Under the pieces are notes generated by a model. It ran no database searches. It was given only the letters and a program-made list of their open reading frames with translations, and was not told the origin of the DNA. A program made the translations under genes and the position numbers. Source: Paracoccus methylarcula (lineage in GTDB: Bacteria > Pseudomonadota > Alphaproteobacteria > Rhodobacterales > Rhodobacteraceae). Taken from it: a stretch of 64,000 nt of DNA. Of the stretch, positions 38,809-49,963 are shown piece by piece; position 1 is the first letter of the stretch, and every line of letters begins with the position of its first letter. The stretch lies in assembly GCF_003007735.2 (NCBI RefSeq), contig NZ_PXNQ02000003.1:1-64000 (forward strand), given 5' to 3'.

Positions 38809-38861
38809 CCTTCTTCTTCATGACAATATCCCCGGGGGTGCGGGGGCAGGCAGCCCCCGCA
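38809..38861 (-). repeat. dispersed hairpin/ATGAAGAAGAAG element, copy 4
   Basis: On the minus strand: a 9-bp hairpin TGCGGGGGC-TGCCT-GCCCCCGCA (38839-38861), CCCCGGGGATATTGTC, then ATGAAGAAGAAGGAC. Genes on both sides read on the plus strand, so this copy opposes them. Confidence 0.75.
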
Positions 38862-38975
38862 GGTCGCGGGACGCCAATCGGGACATATATCGCTTACCCT
38901 GACCCTGGAAGCCGCTTCATCTTCTCCTCGCTCCGCGTTAGGTTCGGCCAATATCCCGAAGCTCAAGGAGATCAC

Positions 38976-39221
38976 ATGAGCCAGCGACTTCACCTCGTCT
39001 TCGGCGGCGAGCTCGTCGATCCGCAGCGGACCGAGTTCCGCGACACCAACGACATCCATTATGTCGGCATCTTCCCGAATTACGAACAGGCCTACAACGC
39101 CTGGAAGGCCGAGGCGCAGCGCACCGTGGACAGCGCCCATACGCGCTATTTCATCGCCCATCTGCACCGCTTGCGGGACGAAGAGACCCCGGCCGGTCCG
39201 ACCGAGGAACTCGGCAACTGA
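38976..39221 (+). CDS. DUF4170 domain-containing protein
   Basis: 81 residues of the DUF4170 family (LHLVFGGELVDP; RDTNDIHYVGIFPNYEQA; RYFIAHLHRL). AAGGAG lies about 6 bases before the ATG. The family is small and alphaproteobacterial, and its role is unknown. Its stop overlaps the start of the next glycosyltransferase gene, which suggests a link to lipid A or LPS synthesis. Confidence 0.88.
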   Translation: MSQRLHLVFGGELVDPQRTEFRDTNDIHYVGIFPNYEQAYNAWKAEAQRTVDSAHTRYFIAHLHRLRDEETPAGPTEELGN

Positions 39222-40396
39222 TGGCGGTGGCGGGGCTGGGACGGCTCGGCCTCTGGCTGCAATTGCGCCACGAAACGCCTGACCAGCCCGATGCCCCGCT
39301 CCCTTCGGGCACCGGGCCGCTGCTGATTCTCGCCGCTTCACGGCCCAACCACGCGGCGCGGGCCCAGATCCGTGCGATGCTGGAAAAGCGCCGCCCCGAT
39401 CTGCGCATTCTCGAGACGAGCGCAGGGGGACTGCCGGACCAGGAAACCGACCGCGCCGCCATGCGGCGCCTGATCCGGCGGGCAGAGCCCTTCGCGGTGC
39501 TGCTCCTGGGGACAGAGCTTCCGGCGGCACTGATCGTCAGCGCCGTCGAACTGGGCATTCCGGTGATCATGGGCGAAGCGCGTTTCGACAGGAGCGAGGC
39601 CCGCTGGAGCCTGCGTGCCGGGATGCGTCGGGAATTGCTTGGGATGGTCTCGACGCTCTTCGTCACCGACATTGACAGCCACCATCTCGCCCGCCGCATC
39701 GGGATCGCGCCCGGAAAGGTCAGCATGACCGGGCCGGTGGCGGAAATTCACGATCCGCTGCCCTGCAACGAAGCCGAGCGCTCGACCCTCGCCGAGCTTC
39801 TGGGCGGCCGGCATTCCTGGCTGGCCGCCTGCGTCCCGCCCTCGGAAGAGGATGCGGTGCTGGGGGCGCATCTTGCCGCATTGCATCAATCGCATCGCGC
39901 ATTGCTGTTCCTGGTGCCGACCGATCCCGATCGGATCATTCCCCTTCAAGAAAGATTCGAGCAAAACGGCCTGATCGTCGCGCGCCGCGACCTAGACGAA
40001 GAGCCCGACGAGGAGGTGCAGGTCATGATCGCAGAGACAAATGCCGAGCTTGGGCTATGGTATCGGCTGGCCCCGGTCACCTATATGGGCGGCACGCTCA
40101 GCGGCGATGACGAATTGACGCGGCACCCTTTCGAACCCGCCGCCCTAGGATCGGCGGTCATTCACGGCCCTTTCACACGGCGTTTCTCGACCGAATGGCA
40201 GCAGCTTGACGGCGGCAACGCGGCCCGGCTGGTGCCGGGACCAGAGGCCCTTGCCGACAGCGTCGCCGAATTGACCCGCCCCGACCTGGTGGCCGATCTC
40301 GCCGGCAACGCATGGACGGTCAGCACCGGCGGCGCGGGGGTCGCGATGCAGATCACCTCGGCGGTGCTGGACGCGTTGGAGGATGCCGGACAATGA
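39221..40396 (+). CDS. waaA: 3-deoxy-D-manno-octulosonic-acid transferase-like protein
   Basis: 391 residues, Kdo-transferase (GT30) type. The N-terminal glycosyltransferase domain shows [15 protein letters not shown], and the C-terminal part contains [26 protein letters not shown], typical of WaaA. The hydrophobic N-terminal anchor of classical WaaA is short or absent here, so the gene may encode a divergent or soluble variant. It sits between DUF4170 and lpxK, both overlapping by a few bases, which supports a role in the LPS inner core. Confidence 0.82.
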   Translation: MAVAGLGRLGLWLQLRHETPDQPDAPLPSGTGPLLILAASRPNHAARAQIRAMLEKRRPDLRILETSAGGLPDQETDRAAMRRLIRRAEPFAVLLLGTELPAALIVSAVELGIPVIMGEARFDRSEARWSLRAGMRRELLGMVSTLFVTDIDSHHLARRIGIAPGKVSMTGPVAEIHDPLPCNEAERSTLAELLGGRHSWLAACVPPSEEDAVLGAHLAALHQSHRALLFLVPTDPDRIIPLQERFEQNGLIVARRDLDEEPDEEVQVMIAETNAELGLWYRLAPVTYMGGTLSGDDELTRHPFEPAALGSAVIHGPFTRRFSTEWQQLDGGNAARLVPGPEALADSVAELTRPDLVADLAGNAWTVSTGGAGVAMQITSAVLDALEDAGQ

Positions 40397-41373
40397 GACG
40401 TGCCCCGGCATTCTGGTATATCCGTCCGCCCAGCATGCGGGCCCGGCTGTTGTCGCCGCTCGGTACGATCTATGCCCGCGCGACGGCGCGGCGGCTGGCG
40501 GGGGGGGCAAGGCTGCGCATCGGCGTGCCGGTGATCTGTGTCGGAAACCTGAACGCGGGCGGCACCGGCAAGACCCCGACGGTGATCCATCTGCAGCAGG
40601 AAATGCAGGCGCGCGGGATCGCCGCCCATGTGGTCTCCCGCGGTTACGGAGGCAGCGCCAGGGGCTGCCTGAGGGTGAACGAGCGCGATCATGACGCGGC
40701 GCTGACCGGGGACGAGCCGCTGCTGATGGCCGCCTTCGGACCGGTCTGGGTCTCGGACGACCGGGTGGAGGGCGCTCGGGCGGCGGTGGCTGCGGGCGCA
40801 GAGGCGGTCATCCTGGATGACGGTTTCCAGGATCCGGCGCTGGCGCATGACCTGTCGCTGGTCGTCGTCGATGCGGCGAAGGGCTTCGGCAACGGGCTAT
40901 GCCTGCCCGCCGGACCGCTGCGCGAACCTGTCGCCAGCGGCCTTCCCCGCGCCGATCTGCTGGTCTCGATCGGTGGCGAGGAGGCACAGGCGCGGTTTCA
41001 ACCTCCTCTCGACATGCCGCATCTGCGGGGCGAACTGATCCCGCTGCAAACCGGCATCGACTGGCAGGGCCACCGGGTCCTGGCTTTCGCGGGGATCGGT
41101 CATCCCGAGAAGTTCTTTGCCACGCTGAGGGGTCTCGGGGCCGAACTGATACGCGGCGAGGCACTGGACGATCACCAACCCTTCACCCCCGCCCTGCTCA
41201 CGCGGCTGGAGAGCGAGGCGGTTATGCTGGGCGCACAGCTTGTCACGACCGAAAAGGACGCGGTGCGCCTGCCCCGCAATTTCCGTTCCAAGGTGCTTGC
41301 CCTGCCCGTGCGGCTGTCGATCCGCGATGCGGCGCCCCTGACACGGGCACTGGACAGGCTGTTTCCCGGCTGA
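40393..41373 (+). CDS. lpxK: tetraacyldisaccharide 4'-kinase
   Basis: 326 residues. A membrane-proximal N-terminus ([18 protein letters not shown]) precedes the P-loop [12 protein letters not shown] near residue 57. [16 protein letters not shown] and the late [12 protein letters not shown] are LpxK signatures. It phosphorylates the lipid A precursor at the 4' position on the cytoplasmic face of the inner membrane. The ATG overlaps the waaA stop. Confidence 0.95.
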   Translation: MRRAPAFWYIRPPSMRARLLSPLGTIYARATARRLAGGARLRIGVPVICVGNLNAGGTGKTPTVIHLQQEMQARGIAAHVVSRGYGGSARGCLRVNERDHDAALTGDEPLLMAAFGPVWVSDDRVEGARAAVAAGAEAVILDDGFQDPALAHDLSLVVVDAAKGFGNGLCLPAGPLREPVASGLPRADLLVSIGGEEAQARFQPPLDMPHLRGELIPLQTGIDWQGHRVLAFAGIGHPEKFFATLRGLGAELIRGEALDDHQPFTPALLTRLESEAVMLGAQLVTTEKDAVRLPRNFRSKVLALPVRLSIRDAAPLTRALDRLFPG

Positions 41374-41467
41374 TCCCGTTTCGGCCCATTCGCTTTGCAA
41401 TTCACCGGGCCGTACCGATATATGTTGTGCGAAACCGGCCCTGTGCCACATCGAAGGAACGGATTTC

Positions 41468-41551
41468 ATGTCACGCAAGGCGATGCAAAGGCTGAGCTTC
41501 TATCTGCTGGTGCTGCTGACGCTCTATGCGTCTCTGGCCGGTGCGGCGTAA
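41468..41551 (+). CDS. 27-residue single-span membrane peptide
   Basis: ATG at 41468 with GAAGGAAC about 7 bases upstream; stop TAA at 41549-41551. The product begins with a basic MSRKAMQR, then a hydrophobic stretch (FYLLVLLTLYASLAGAA) long enough to cross the membrane once. Only 9 bases separate it from the next gene, so they are probably co-transcribed. Function unknown. The clean ribosome-binding site and positive-inside pattern argue against chance. Confidence 0.55.
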   Translation: MSRKAMQRLSFYLLVLLTLYASLAGAA

Positions 41552-41560
41552 GGGGGCCGG

Positions 41561-42519
41561 ATGGCACAGCGTTTCGGTGGACTTTTCTCACCCGACAGCA
41601 GATCCGGCGATTCGGGCCGGCTACCCGTGATCGAAACCCGGCATCGGCTGCAGGGGCGGCCGAAATGGGTCACCATCGCCGCCTCTCCGTTCCTTCTGAG
41701 CGCATTCTTCCAGGAACCGGCCGGGATGGTCATGAACCTGGCGGGATTCGGGCTGATCGCCGCCGGAATGTGGATGACCGGCGAGGGGCTGGTCGCCGAG
41801 GCGCCTATGAGCGCCGCCGCGCCGCCCGCCGCCCGGCGATCCCGCGTAAGCTGTTCGGCGGGGTGATGGCCGCCTTGGGGCTGGGCATCGGCGCCGCCGA
41901 GCTTGGCGCCTTTGCCGGAGCCGCGCTGATCGGGATGGCGGGGCTGGCGCTTCACTGGCTGGCCTTCGGCCCCGACCCGATGCGCGACAAGGGGATGGAA
42001 GGCATCGACAGTTTCCAGCAGGACCGCGCCGCCAGAATGATCGAAGAGGGTCAGGCCCATCTGGACCAGATGAAGGACGCGATCCTGCGCAGCGGCGAAA
42101 GGCGGCTGGAGGCCCGCGTGGCGATGTTCGAGGCCACGGTGCACGAACTTTTCGACCAGGTTCGGGAGGATCCCACCGAGTTGGGCGCGGTTCGGCGCTA
42201 TATGGGGATCTACCTGATGGGTGCCCGCGATGCGACGGTCAAGTTCGCCGATCTCTATGCCCGTTCGCAGGATACGCAGGCACGGGCGGCCTACGAGGAT
42301 TTCCTGAACGACCTGGAAAGTGATTTCACCGCACGCAGCCGACAATTGCTGGAAGGGGACCGCAGCGATCTGGATATCGAGATGACCGTGCTGCGCGAGC
42401 GTCTGGCCCGCGAAGGGGTGCGCCCCGCCGATAGCGGCGAGCGCCCTGCATTGCGTTCGGGTGATGCACAGACCATGGACGATCTGCTGTCCACCCCGGA
42501 ACGGCAGAAGACCCGCTGA
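41561..42519 (+). pseudogene. XpaC-like (5-bromo-4-chloroindolyl phosphate hydrolysis) protein, frameshifted
   Basis: Repaired length 319 residues. The N-terminal piece (to GLVAEA) holds a hydrophobic region. Then one base is missing near 41802 in GAGGCGCC, and the rest continues in the next frame from YERRRAARRP. That part has two more hydrophobic helices (LGIGAAELGAFAGAALIGMAGLALHW) followed by a helical cytoplasmic domain with the XpaC_N-type pattern (RMIEEGQAHLDQMKDAI). XpaC proteins often neighbour toxic-anion-resistance TelA genes; none is seen here. As read, the first frame stops after 101 codons. Confidence 0.78.
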
Positions 42520-42522
42520 TCC

Positions 42523-43302
42523 ATGCCCCGATTTGCCCTTCTCATCGAATATGACGGCGGCCCGTTCTCGGGCTGGCAGGCGCAGGCCGACCAGCCTTCG
42601 GTCCAGCAGGCGGTCGAAACGGCCCTGGGGCGGCTTGATCCCGGCTTTGCGGCGGGCGCACGGATCGGTGCGGCGGGCCGGACGGATGCTGGTGTTCATG
42701 CCACCGGGCAGGTCGCCCATGCCGATCTGGAGCGCGATTGGGATCCCTTCCGCCTGTCCGAGGCACTCAATTACCACCTGAAACCCGCCCCTGTCGCGGT
42801 GCTGGCCGTAGCGCGTGTTGCGGATGATTTCCACGCGCGGTTCTCGGCGATCGAGCGGCGTTATCGTTTCCGCCTCGTTGCCCGGCGGGCCCCCCTGACG
42901 CATGATCGCGGATTGGTCTGGCGGGTGCGGAACCCGCTGGATGCGGATGCCATGCGCGAAGGCGCGGCACATCTGGTCGGAAAGCACGATTTCACCACCT
43001 TCCGCTCCTCGATCTGCCAGGCCCAGAGCCCGGTAAAGACGCTGGACCGGATCGAGATCGAGGAACGCGAGATTCCCCATGGCCGGGAATACCTGTTCCG
43101 GTTGCGGGCACGCTCTTTCCTGCATAACCAGGTCCGCTCCATCGTCGGCACGCTGGAGCGGGTCGGCGCAGGATCATGGCAACCCCGGCAGGTCGCCGAG
43201 GCATTGGCCGCCCGCGACCGCGCCGCCTGTGGACCGGTCTGCCCGCCTCATGGGCTGTATCTTGCAGGTGTCGGTTATCCGGTCGATCCCTTCGCCCCCT
43301 GA
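42523..43302 (+). CDS. truA: tRNA pseudouridine(38-40) synthase
   Basis: 259 residues. The catalytic aspartate is in the motif [11 protein letters not shown] near residue 52. [12 protein letters not shown] at the start, HDFTTFRS and [13 protein letters not shown] are further family motifs. It isomerises U38-U40 in the anticodon arm. It lies 3 bases after the XpaC-like gene. Confidence 0.96.
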   Translation: MPRFALLIEYDGGPFSGWQAQADQPSVQQAVETALGRLDPGFAAGARIGAAGRTDAGVHATGQVAHADLERDWDPFRLSEALNYHLKPAPVAVLAVARVADDFHARFSAIERRYRFRLVARRAPLTHDRGLVWRVRNPLDADAMREGAAHLVGKHDFTTFRSSICQAQSPVKTLDRIEIEEREIPHGREYLFRLRARSFLHNQVRSIVGTLERVGAGSWQPRQVAEALAARDRAACGPVCPPHGLYLAGVGYPVDPFAP

Positions 43303-43403
43303 TCGGGTGACAAGGGCGCGATCCGTGATCATGCTGTGCTTGCTTAATCGCGAAGGTTACTTCACTGTGGCGTCAATCTTCGAGGCAAAAACGCGATATA
43401 TGG

Positions 43404-43859
43404 ATGCGCAAGTTTCTCGTTTTACTGGATGACAGCCATGAATGCCTTAACGCGATGAGATTTGCCGCCATGCGGGCGGCAAGCACGGGTGGCGCGGTCG
43501 TCGTGCTGTCGGTGATCCCGACCGCCGAGATCCAGCATGGGTTCGGCGTGGCAGATGTCATGCGCGCCGAGGCCTATGAACGGATCGAGGCGCATTTCGA
43601 AGTCTTCGCGAAATGGATGCGCTCGCGGCCCAAGGTCGAGCCCGAACTGGTCGTGCGCGAGGGCGATCCCGCCGATGAGCTGATCGCGCAGATCACCGAG
43701 GATGACGAGATCGGCGTGGTGGTCCTCGGGCTGAACAGCGACAAATCCGCGGCGAACCCGGTCCTGACCCGGCTTTTGCGCGAAGCCGGCAACCTGTCCT
43801 GCCCGATCACGGTCGTCCCGGGAGACCTGTCGAAGGAACGCCTGGAGGCGATCACCTGA
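43404..43859 (+). CDS. universal stress protein, UspA family
   Basis: 151 residues. Usp fold: KFLVLLDDSHECLNAMRFA at the start, AVVVLSVIP, then VVVLGLNSDKSAANPVLTRLL near 110-130, although the usual GxxGxxxxxxGS ATP loop is not well preserved. It may bind ATP weakly or not at all. Placed alone between truA and nfuA. Confidence 0.85.
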   Translation: MRKFLVLLDDSHECLNAMRFAAMRAASTGGAVVVLSVIPTAEIQHGFGVADVMRAEAYERIEAHFEVFAKWMRSRPKVEPELVVREGDPADELIAQITEDDEIGVVVLGLNSDKSAANPVLTRLLREAGNLSCPITVVPGDLSKERLEAIT

Positions 43860-43927
43860 TACGCGCAGCCCGCAGCGCTTGACCCGGCAGGCCGCCATCG
43901 CCATATCGGAACCAAAGGAGCGCCCCC

Positions 43928-44488
43928 ATGTTCATCCAGACCGAGACCACGCCGAACCCCGCCACGCTGAAATTCCTGCCCGGCGAAACCGTGCTCGCCA
44001 GCGGCACCGCCGATTTCCCGAATGCCGAAACAGGTGGGAAATCACCCCTTGCCCAACGGATTTTCGCCGTCGAGGGTGTCACCGGCGTGTTCCTGGGCCG
44101 GGATTTCGTCACCGTGACCAAGACCGAGGACGCCCCTTGGGATCATCTGAAACCCTCGATCCTGGGCGCGATCATGGAGCATTTCCAATCCGGAGCCCCG
44201 GCTATCGAGGGCGGCGCCCAGGAAGGCACCGGACATGCGGCCCATGACGGCCCGGATTCCGAGATCGTCGGCCAGATCAAGGAATTGCTGGATACGCGCG
44301 TGCGCCCGGCAGTGGCCCAGGATGGCGGCGACATCACCTTCCACGGCTTTGATCGCGGCATCGTCTATCTGCATATGCAGGGCGCCTGCGCGGGCTGCCC
44401 CTCTTCGACGCTGACGCTGAAAATGGGGATCGAGAACCTGCTGCGGCATTACATCCCCGAGGTGGTCGAGGTTCGGCCCGTTGCCTGA
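43928..44488 (+). CDS. nfuA: NfuA-type iron-sulfur cluster carrier
   Basis: 186 residues. An N-terminal Nfu_N domain (FIQTETTPNPATLKFLPG) is followed by a C-terminal NifU-like domain (QDGGDITFHGF; the cluster-binding CAGCPSST near residue 155). It carries Fe-S clusters to target enzymes. CAAAGGAG precedes the ATG. It overlaps tsaB by 8 bases. Confidence 0.95.
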   Translation: MFIQTETTPNPATLKFLPGETVLASGTADFPNAETGGKSPLAQRIFAVEGVTGVFLGRDFVTVTKTEDAPWDHLKPSILGAIMEHFQSGAPAIEGGAQEGTGHAAHDGPDSEIVGQIKELLDTRVRPAVAQDGGDITFHGFDRGIVYLHMQGACAGCPSSTLTLKMGIENLLRHYIPEVVEVRPVA

Positions 44489-45083
44489 CCCGGTTGCTCT
44501 TGGTTTCGACACATCGGCCGCGCATTGCGCGGCCGCTTTGCTGTGCGGCGACAGGGTTCTGGCCTCCCGGCACGAAGAGATGGCCAAGGGGCAGGCAGAG
44601 CGGCTGTTCCCCCTGCTGGAGGACATGCTGGCCGGGGCCGGGATCGGCTGGAGCGACCTTGACGTGATCGGCGTGGGGATCGGCCCCGGCAATTTCACCG
44701 GCATCCGCGTCGCGGTGGCAGCTGCGCGGGGATTGGCCCTGTCGCTGAACATTCCCGCCATTGGCATCAGCGTGACCGAAGCCGCGGCTTTCGGTTTGCC
44801 CCGCCCCTGCCGGGTCGTCCTGCCATCGCGCCGCGACCAGGTGATATGGCAGGATTTCGGCGCGAACGGGGATGACGGGGCACAAGACCGGCCACGGCAA
44901 GCCGCGGCCGGTTCGCTGCCGCCCGGCCCCGCGCCGGCTGCGCCGGCGGTCCCCCTGGCCGAAGCCATCGCATCTCTGGCCATGATCCGGCGGGCAGAGC
45001 CCACCCCGCGCCCGGCACCGATCTATCTCCGCCCCGCGGATGCCGCGCCGCCACGCGACCCGGCCCCGGTGATCCTGCCGTGA
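44481..45083 (+). CDS. tsaB: tRNA threonylcarbamoyladenosine biosynthesis protein
   Basis: 200 residues, start codon TTG overlapping the nfuA stop. LGFDTSAAHCAAALL at the N-terminus and GIGPGNFTGIRVAVAAARGLA near residue 70 are TsaB signatures. It forms a heterodimer with TsaD. Residues after about 120 are proline/alanine-rich and less conserved. rimI follows with a GTG overlap, the usual neighbour. Confidence 0.94.
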   Translation: MPDPVALGFDTSAAHCAAALLCGDRVLASRHEEMAKGQAERLFPLLEDMLAGAGIGWSDLDVIGVGIGPGNFTGIRVAVAAARGLALSLNIPAIGISVTEAAAFGLPRPCRVVLPSRRDQVIWQDFGANGDDGAQDRPRQAAAGSLPPGPAPAAPAVPLAEAIASLAMIRRAEPTPRPAPIYLRPADAAPPRDPAPVILP

Positions 45084-45499
45084 CTCCCGACCAGCTGGCC
45101 GCCCTGCATGCGCGCTGTTTCACGACCCCCCGGCCATGGAACGCCGACGAGTTCTCGGCATTGCTGGCATCGTCCGGAAGTTTCCTGCTGACCCGCCATG
45201 ACGGGTTCCTGCTGGGCCGCTTTGTCGCCGAAGAGGCCGAATTGCTGACCCTGGCGGTAGCCCCCGAGGCACGGCGTCGGGGTCATGGCCTTGCCCTCAC
45301 CCGCGAATTCGCCGCCACGGCCCGCGCGATGGGGGCCTGCGACCTGTTCCTGGAGGTCGCCGCAGACAATCATCCCGCGCAAGCATTATATGCGGCCCTC
45401 GGCTGGCGCGAAACGGGGCGCAGGCGGGGATACTACGCTCCCGGACTCGATGCCGTCGTGATGCATCTTGGTTTGGCAAAACAACAAGAAGGCGGTTGA
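45080..45499 (+). CDS. rimI: ribosomal-protein alanine N-acetyltransferase (GNAT)
   Basis: 139 residues, GNAT acetyltransferase. The acetyl-CoA loop is VAPEARRRGHGLAL (Q/RxxGxG/A type), and the C-terminal part has EVAADNHPAQALYAALGW. GTG start overlapping tsaB. RimI acetylates ribosomal protein S18 in Escherichia coli; the target here is inferred from the tsaB-rimI pairing. Confidence 0.92.
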   Translation: MTPDQLAALHARCFTTPRPWNADEFSALLASSGSFLLTRHDGFLLGRFVAEEAELLTLAVAPEARRRGHGLALTREFAATARAMGACDLFLEVAADNHPAQALYAALGWRETGRRRGYYAPGLDAVVMHLGLAKQQEGG

Positions 45500-45535
45500 C
45501 CACTTCCGGGCAATGCGCCCTAATCGACGCATCAG

Positions 45536-45557
45536 GCGGGCGACTTGAATCGCCCGC
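45536..45557 (+). other. hairpin between rimI and the nucleoside importer operon
   Basis: Perfect 8-bp stem GCGGGCGA/TCGCCCGC with a 6-base loop, 36 bases after the rimI stop and 24 bases before the binding-protein start. It could end the rimI transcript or lie in the 5' leader of the importer mRNA. No T-tract. Confidence 0.45.
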
Positions 45558-45581
45558 GGCAACAGGATGGGGTTATCTGTC

Positions 45582-46576
45582 ATGACTTTGATGAAAACGC
45601 TGATGGCGAGCTCGGCGCTGATGGCGCTTGCGGGCGGCACCGCCTTGGCCGAACCTGCGCTGATCTTCGATCTGGGCGGCAAGTTCGACAAATCGTTCAA
45701 CGAGGCCGCCTATATGGGCGCCAAGCGTTGGGCCGAGGAAACCGGCGGCTCCTACAAGGAGCTGGAGATGCAGTCCGAGGCGCAGCGCGAACAGGCCTTG
45801 CGCCGCCTGGCCGAAACCGGCGCCAATCCCATCGTCATGACGGGCTTTGCATTCGGCAATATCCTCAACGAGGTGGCATCGGATTACCCGGACACCAAAT
45901 TCGCCATCATCGATGCCGTCGTCGATCAGCCGAATGTCAAATCGATCATGTTCGCCGAACAGGAGGGCAGCTACCTCGTCGGCGTCCTGGCCGCCATGGC
46001 CAGTGAATCCGGCACGGTCGGCTTTGTCGGCGGCATGGATGTCCCGCTGATCCGGCAATTCGGCTGCGGCTATGCGCAAGGCGCCAAGGCCGAGAATCCC
46101 GATATCAAGATCGTGGCCAACATGACCGGCACCACCCCGGCCGCCTGGAACGATCCGGTCAAGGGCGGAGAGCTGACCAAGGCGCAGATCTCGCAGGGCG
46201 CGGATGTGGTCTTCGCGGCGGCGGGCGGTACCGGTATCGGTGTGCTGCAGGCGGCGGCGGACGAGGATATCCTGTCGATCGGGGTCGATAGCAACCAGAA
46301 CCACCTGCATCCGGGCAAGGTGCTGACCTCGATGGTCAAGCGTGTCGATGTCGCCGTCTACGAGGCGTTCATGGCGGGTGAGGATCTGGAAACCGGCCAG
46401 TCGGTGCTGGGTCTGGAAGAGGATGGCGTCGGATATGCACTGGACGACAACAACGCTTCGCTGATCTCCGACGAGATGAAGGCAAAAGTGGACGAGATCG
46501 CGGAACAGATCAAATCCGGCGAGATCGCGGTTCACGACTATTACAGCGACAACACCTGTCCCGCGCACAGCTTCTG

Positions 46577-46577
<1 letters not shown>
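45582..46577 (+). CDS. BMP-family nucleoside-binding protein of an ABC importer
   Basis: 331 residues with a signal peptide (LMASSALMALAGGTALAEP). The mature part is a BMP/PnrA-type substrate-binding domain (ALIFDLGGKFDKSFNEAAY; SQGADVVFAAAGGTG; IGVDSNQNHLHPGKVLTSM). PnrA-like proteins bind purine nucleosides. No lipobox cysteine is seen, so it is probably free in the periplasm. It begins an operon with ATPase, two permeases and a purine nucleoside phosphorylase, which supports nucleoside uptake. Confidence 0.92.
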
Positions 46578-48225
<1,648 letters not shown>

Positions 48226-48226
<1 letters not shown>

Positions 48227-49323
48227 TGGACAAGATGCCGAAATGGGCGGATGTGATCCTGACGCCGCTGATCTCGCTGATCCTCGCAATGGGGATTTCC
48301 GCCATGGTGATCCTCGCCATCGGCGAAAGCCCCTGGCTGGCGTTGAAAACCATGATCGATGGCGCGCTCGGTTCCAGCTATGGCTGGGGATTCACGCTGT
48401 ATTACACCACGAATTTCATCTTTACCGGGCTGGCCGTCGCCGTGGCCTATCACGCCCGGCTGTTCAATATCGGCGGCGAGGGGCAGGCGATGGTCGGCGG
48501 ACTTGGCGTGGCCCTGGTCTGCCTTGCCCTGCCCTGGCCGCATTGGGGCATCGCCCTGCCCGCCGCGATGATCGGCGCGGCATTGTTCGGCGCGGCATGG
48601 GCGCTGATCCCGGCATGGCTGCAGGCGAAACGCGGCAGCCATATCGTGATCACCACGATCATGTTCAATTTCATCGCCGCCGCCCTGCTGAATTACGTGC
48701 TGGTCAACCTCATGCGGCCAGTCGGCAGCATGGATCCGGCTTCGGCCAATTTCCCCGAAGGCGCGCATCTGCCCACGCTGAGCGGCATGGCTGCCAATGT
48801 CGGCCTGGAATGGGGCAAGAACACCCCGGTCAATATCACCTTCCTCGTCGCCCTGCTCGCCTGCGTCCTGGTCTGGCTGCTGATCTGGCGCAGCCGTCTC
48901 GGCTATGAGATCCGCGCCCTTGGCCAATCCGAGCCCGCCGCCATGTATGCCGGGATCTCGCCGGTGCGGATCACCGTCATCGCCATGCTGATCTCGGGCG
49001 GGTTGGCCGGGCTGATGGCGATCAACAATGTCATGGGAGAGGCCGAGCGGCTGGTCCTGAACGCGGTCGAAGGAGCAGGCTTCATCGGCATCGCCGTGGC
49101 GCTGATGGGCCGCAACCACCCCTTCGGCGTTTTCCTTGCCGCGCTGCTGTTCGGTTTTCTCTACCAGGGCGGCGGAGAGCTGGCGCTCTGGACTTCGATC
49201 CCACGCGAATTGATCATCGTCATCCAGGCATTGGTGATCCTGTTCACCGGTGCGCTCGACAACATGGTGCGGATGCCGCTGGAACGGATATTCCTCGCCA
49301 TGCGCAGGAAGGGGCGTGCATGA
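48226..49323 (+). CDS. nucleoside ABC transporter permease 1
   Basis: 365 residues, BMP-class (branched-chain-like) permease with about 8-10 membrane segments. Conserved LFNIGGEGQAMVGGLG near residue 80, and YEIRALGQSEPAAMYAGIS in the long cytoplasmic loop. It starts at the ATPase stop and overlaps the LysE-family gene by 4 bases. Confidence 0.93.
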
Positions 49324-49961
49324 TGGAGTGGCTGATCCCCTATCTCCCGGGCTTCACGGCGGCCTATGCCATTCTGGTCATGGGTGTCGCCACCCCCGGA
49401 CCCAGTGTCGCCATGCTTCTTGGTCTCGGCTTGTCACGGGATCGGACGACCGCACTGACAGCCTCGCTTGGCATCGCCTTCGGTTCGGCGTCACTGGCAT
49501 TGGCTACGACGCAAGGATTCGGTCTGCTTATCGAGCGGGTTGCATGGTTGTCAGCGTTTATCCGAATGATCGGAGCCGGCTACATCCTTTGGCTCGCAAT
49601 CAATGCATGGCGCAAAGCGATCGAGCCGCCGAAGGTCGTCATTGCGAGTATGCCGGGCAAAGCAAACCTGCGCCGTGCCTTCATCACCGGCTACCTAATG
49701 CAAGTAACCAACCTGAAGGCAATAATGTTCTGGCTGGCCATCGCCACCGTGGGCGCGACCGACGGCGCCCCCATGCCGGTTCTGGCGCTTTTCATCGCCG
49801 GGGCTTTCGTGCTCTCGCTTGCCGGGCATGGTGCCTATGCGGTGCTGCTCTCCTCCTCTCCCTTCAGGCTCGCCTATGATCACGCCCGGCGCTGGATCGA
49901 GGCCGCGATCGGGGCCTTCCTGGCCTATGTCGCCTTCCGCCTGGCCACTGAAAGGAGCTGA
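49320..49961 (+). CDS. LysE-family translocator inside the nucleoside operon
   Basis: 213 residues, LysE/RhtB exporter family. The N-terminal signature VATPGPSVAMLLGLGLSRD is present, and about six hydrophobic segments follow. LysE proteins export amino acids or small metabolites. Its location between the two permeases of a nucleoside importer, overlapping the first by 4 bases, is unusual. Export of purine bases is a possible role (inference). The middle part (49480-49700) has more A/T-rich codons than its neighbours, which hints at later insertion. Confidence 0.88.
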   Translation: MMEWLIPYLPGFTAAYAILVMGVATPGPSVAMLLGLGLSRDRTTALTASLGIAFGSASLALATTQGFGLLIERVAWLSAFIRMIGAGYILWLAINAWRKAIEPPKVVIASMPGKANLRRAFITGYLMQVTNLKAIMFWLAIATVGATDGAPMPVLALFIAGAFVLSLAGHGAYAVLLSSSPFRLAYDHARRWIEAAIGAFLAYVAFRLATERS

Positions 49962-49963
49962 GA

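Noticed and set aside
45500..45581. Purine riboswitch before the nucleoside importer
   Set aside because: Only a simple 8-bp hairpin is present; no three-way junction or purine-aptamer core is visible.
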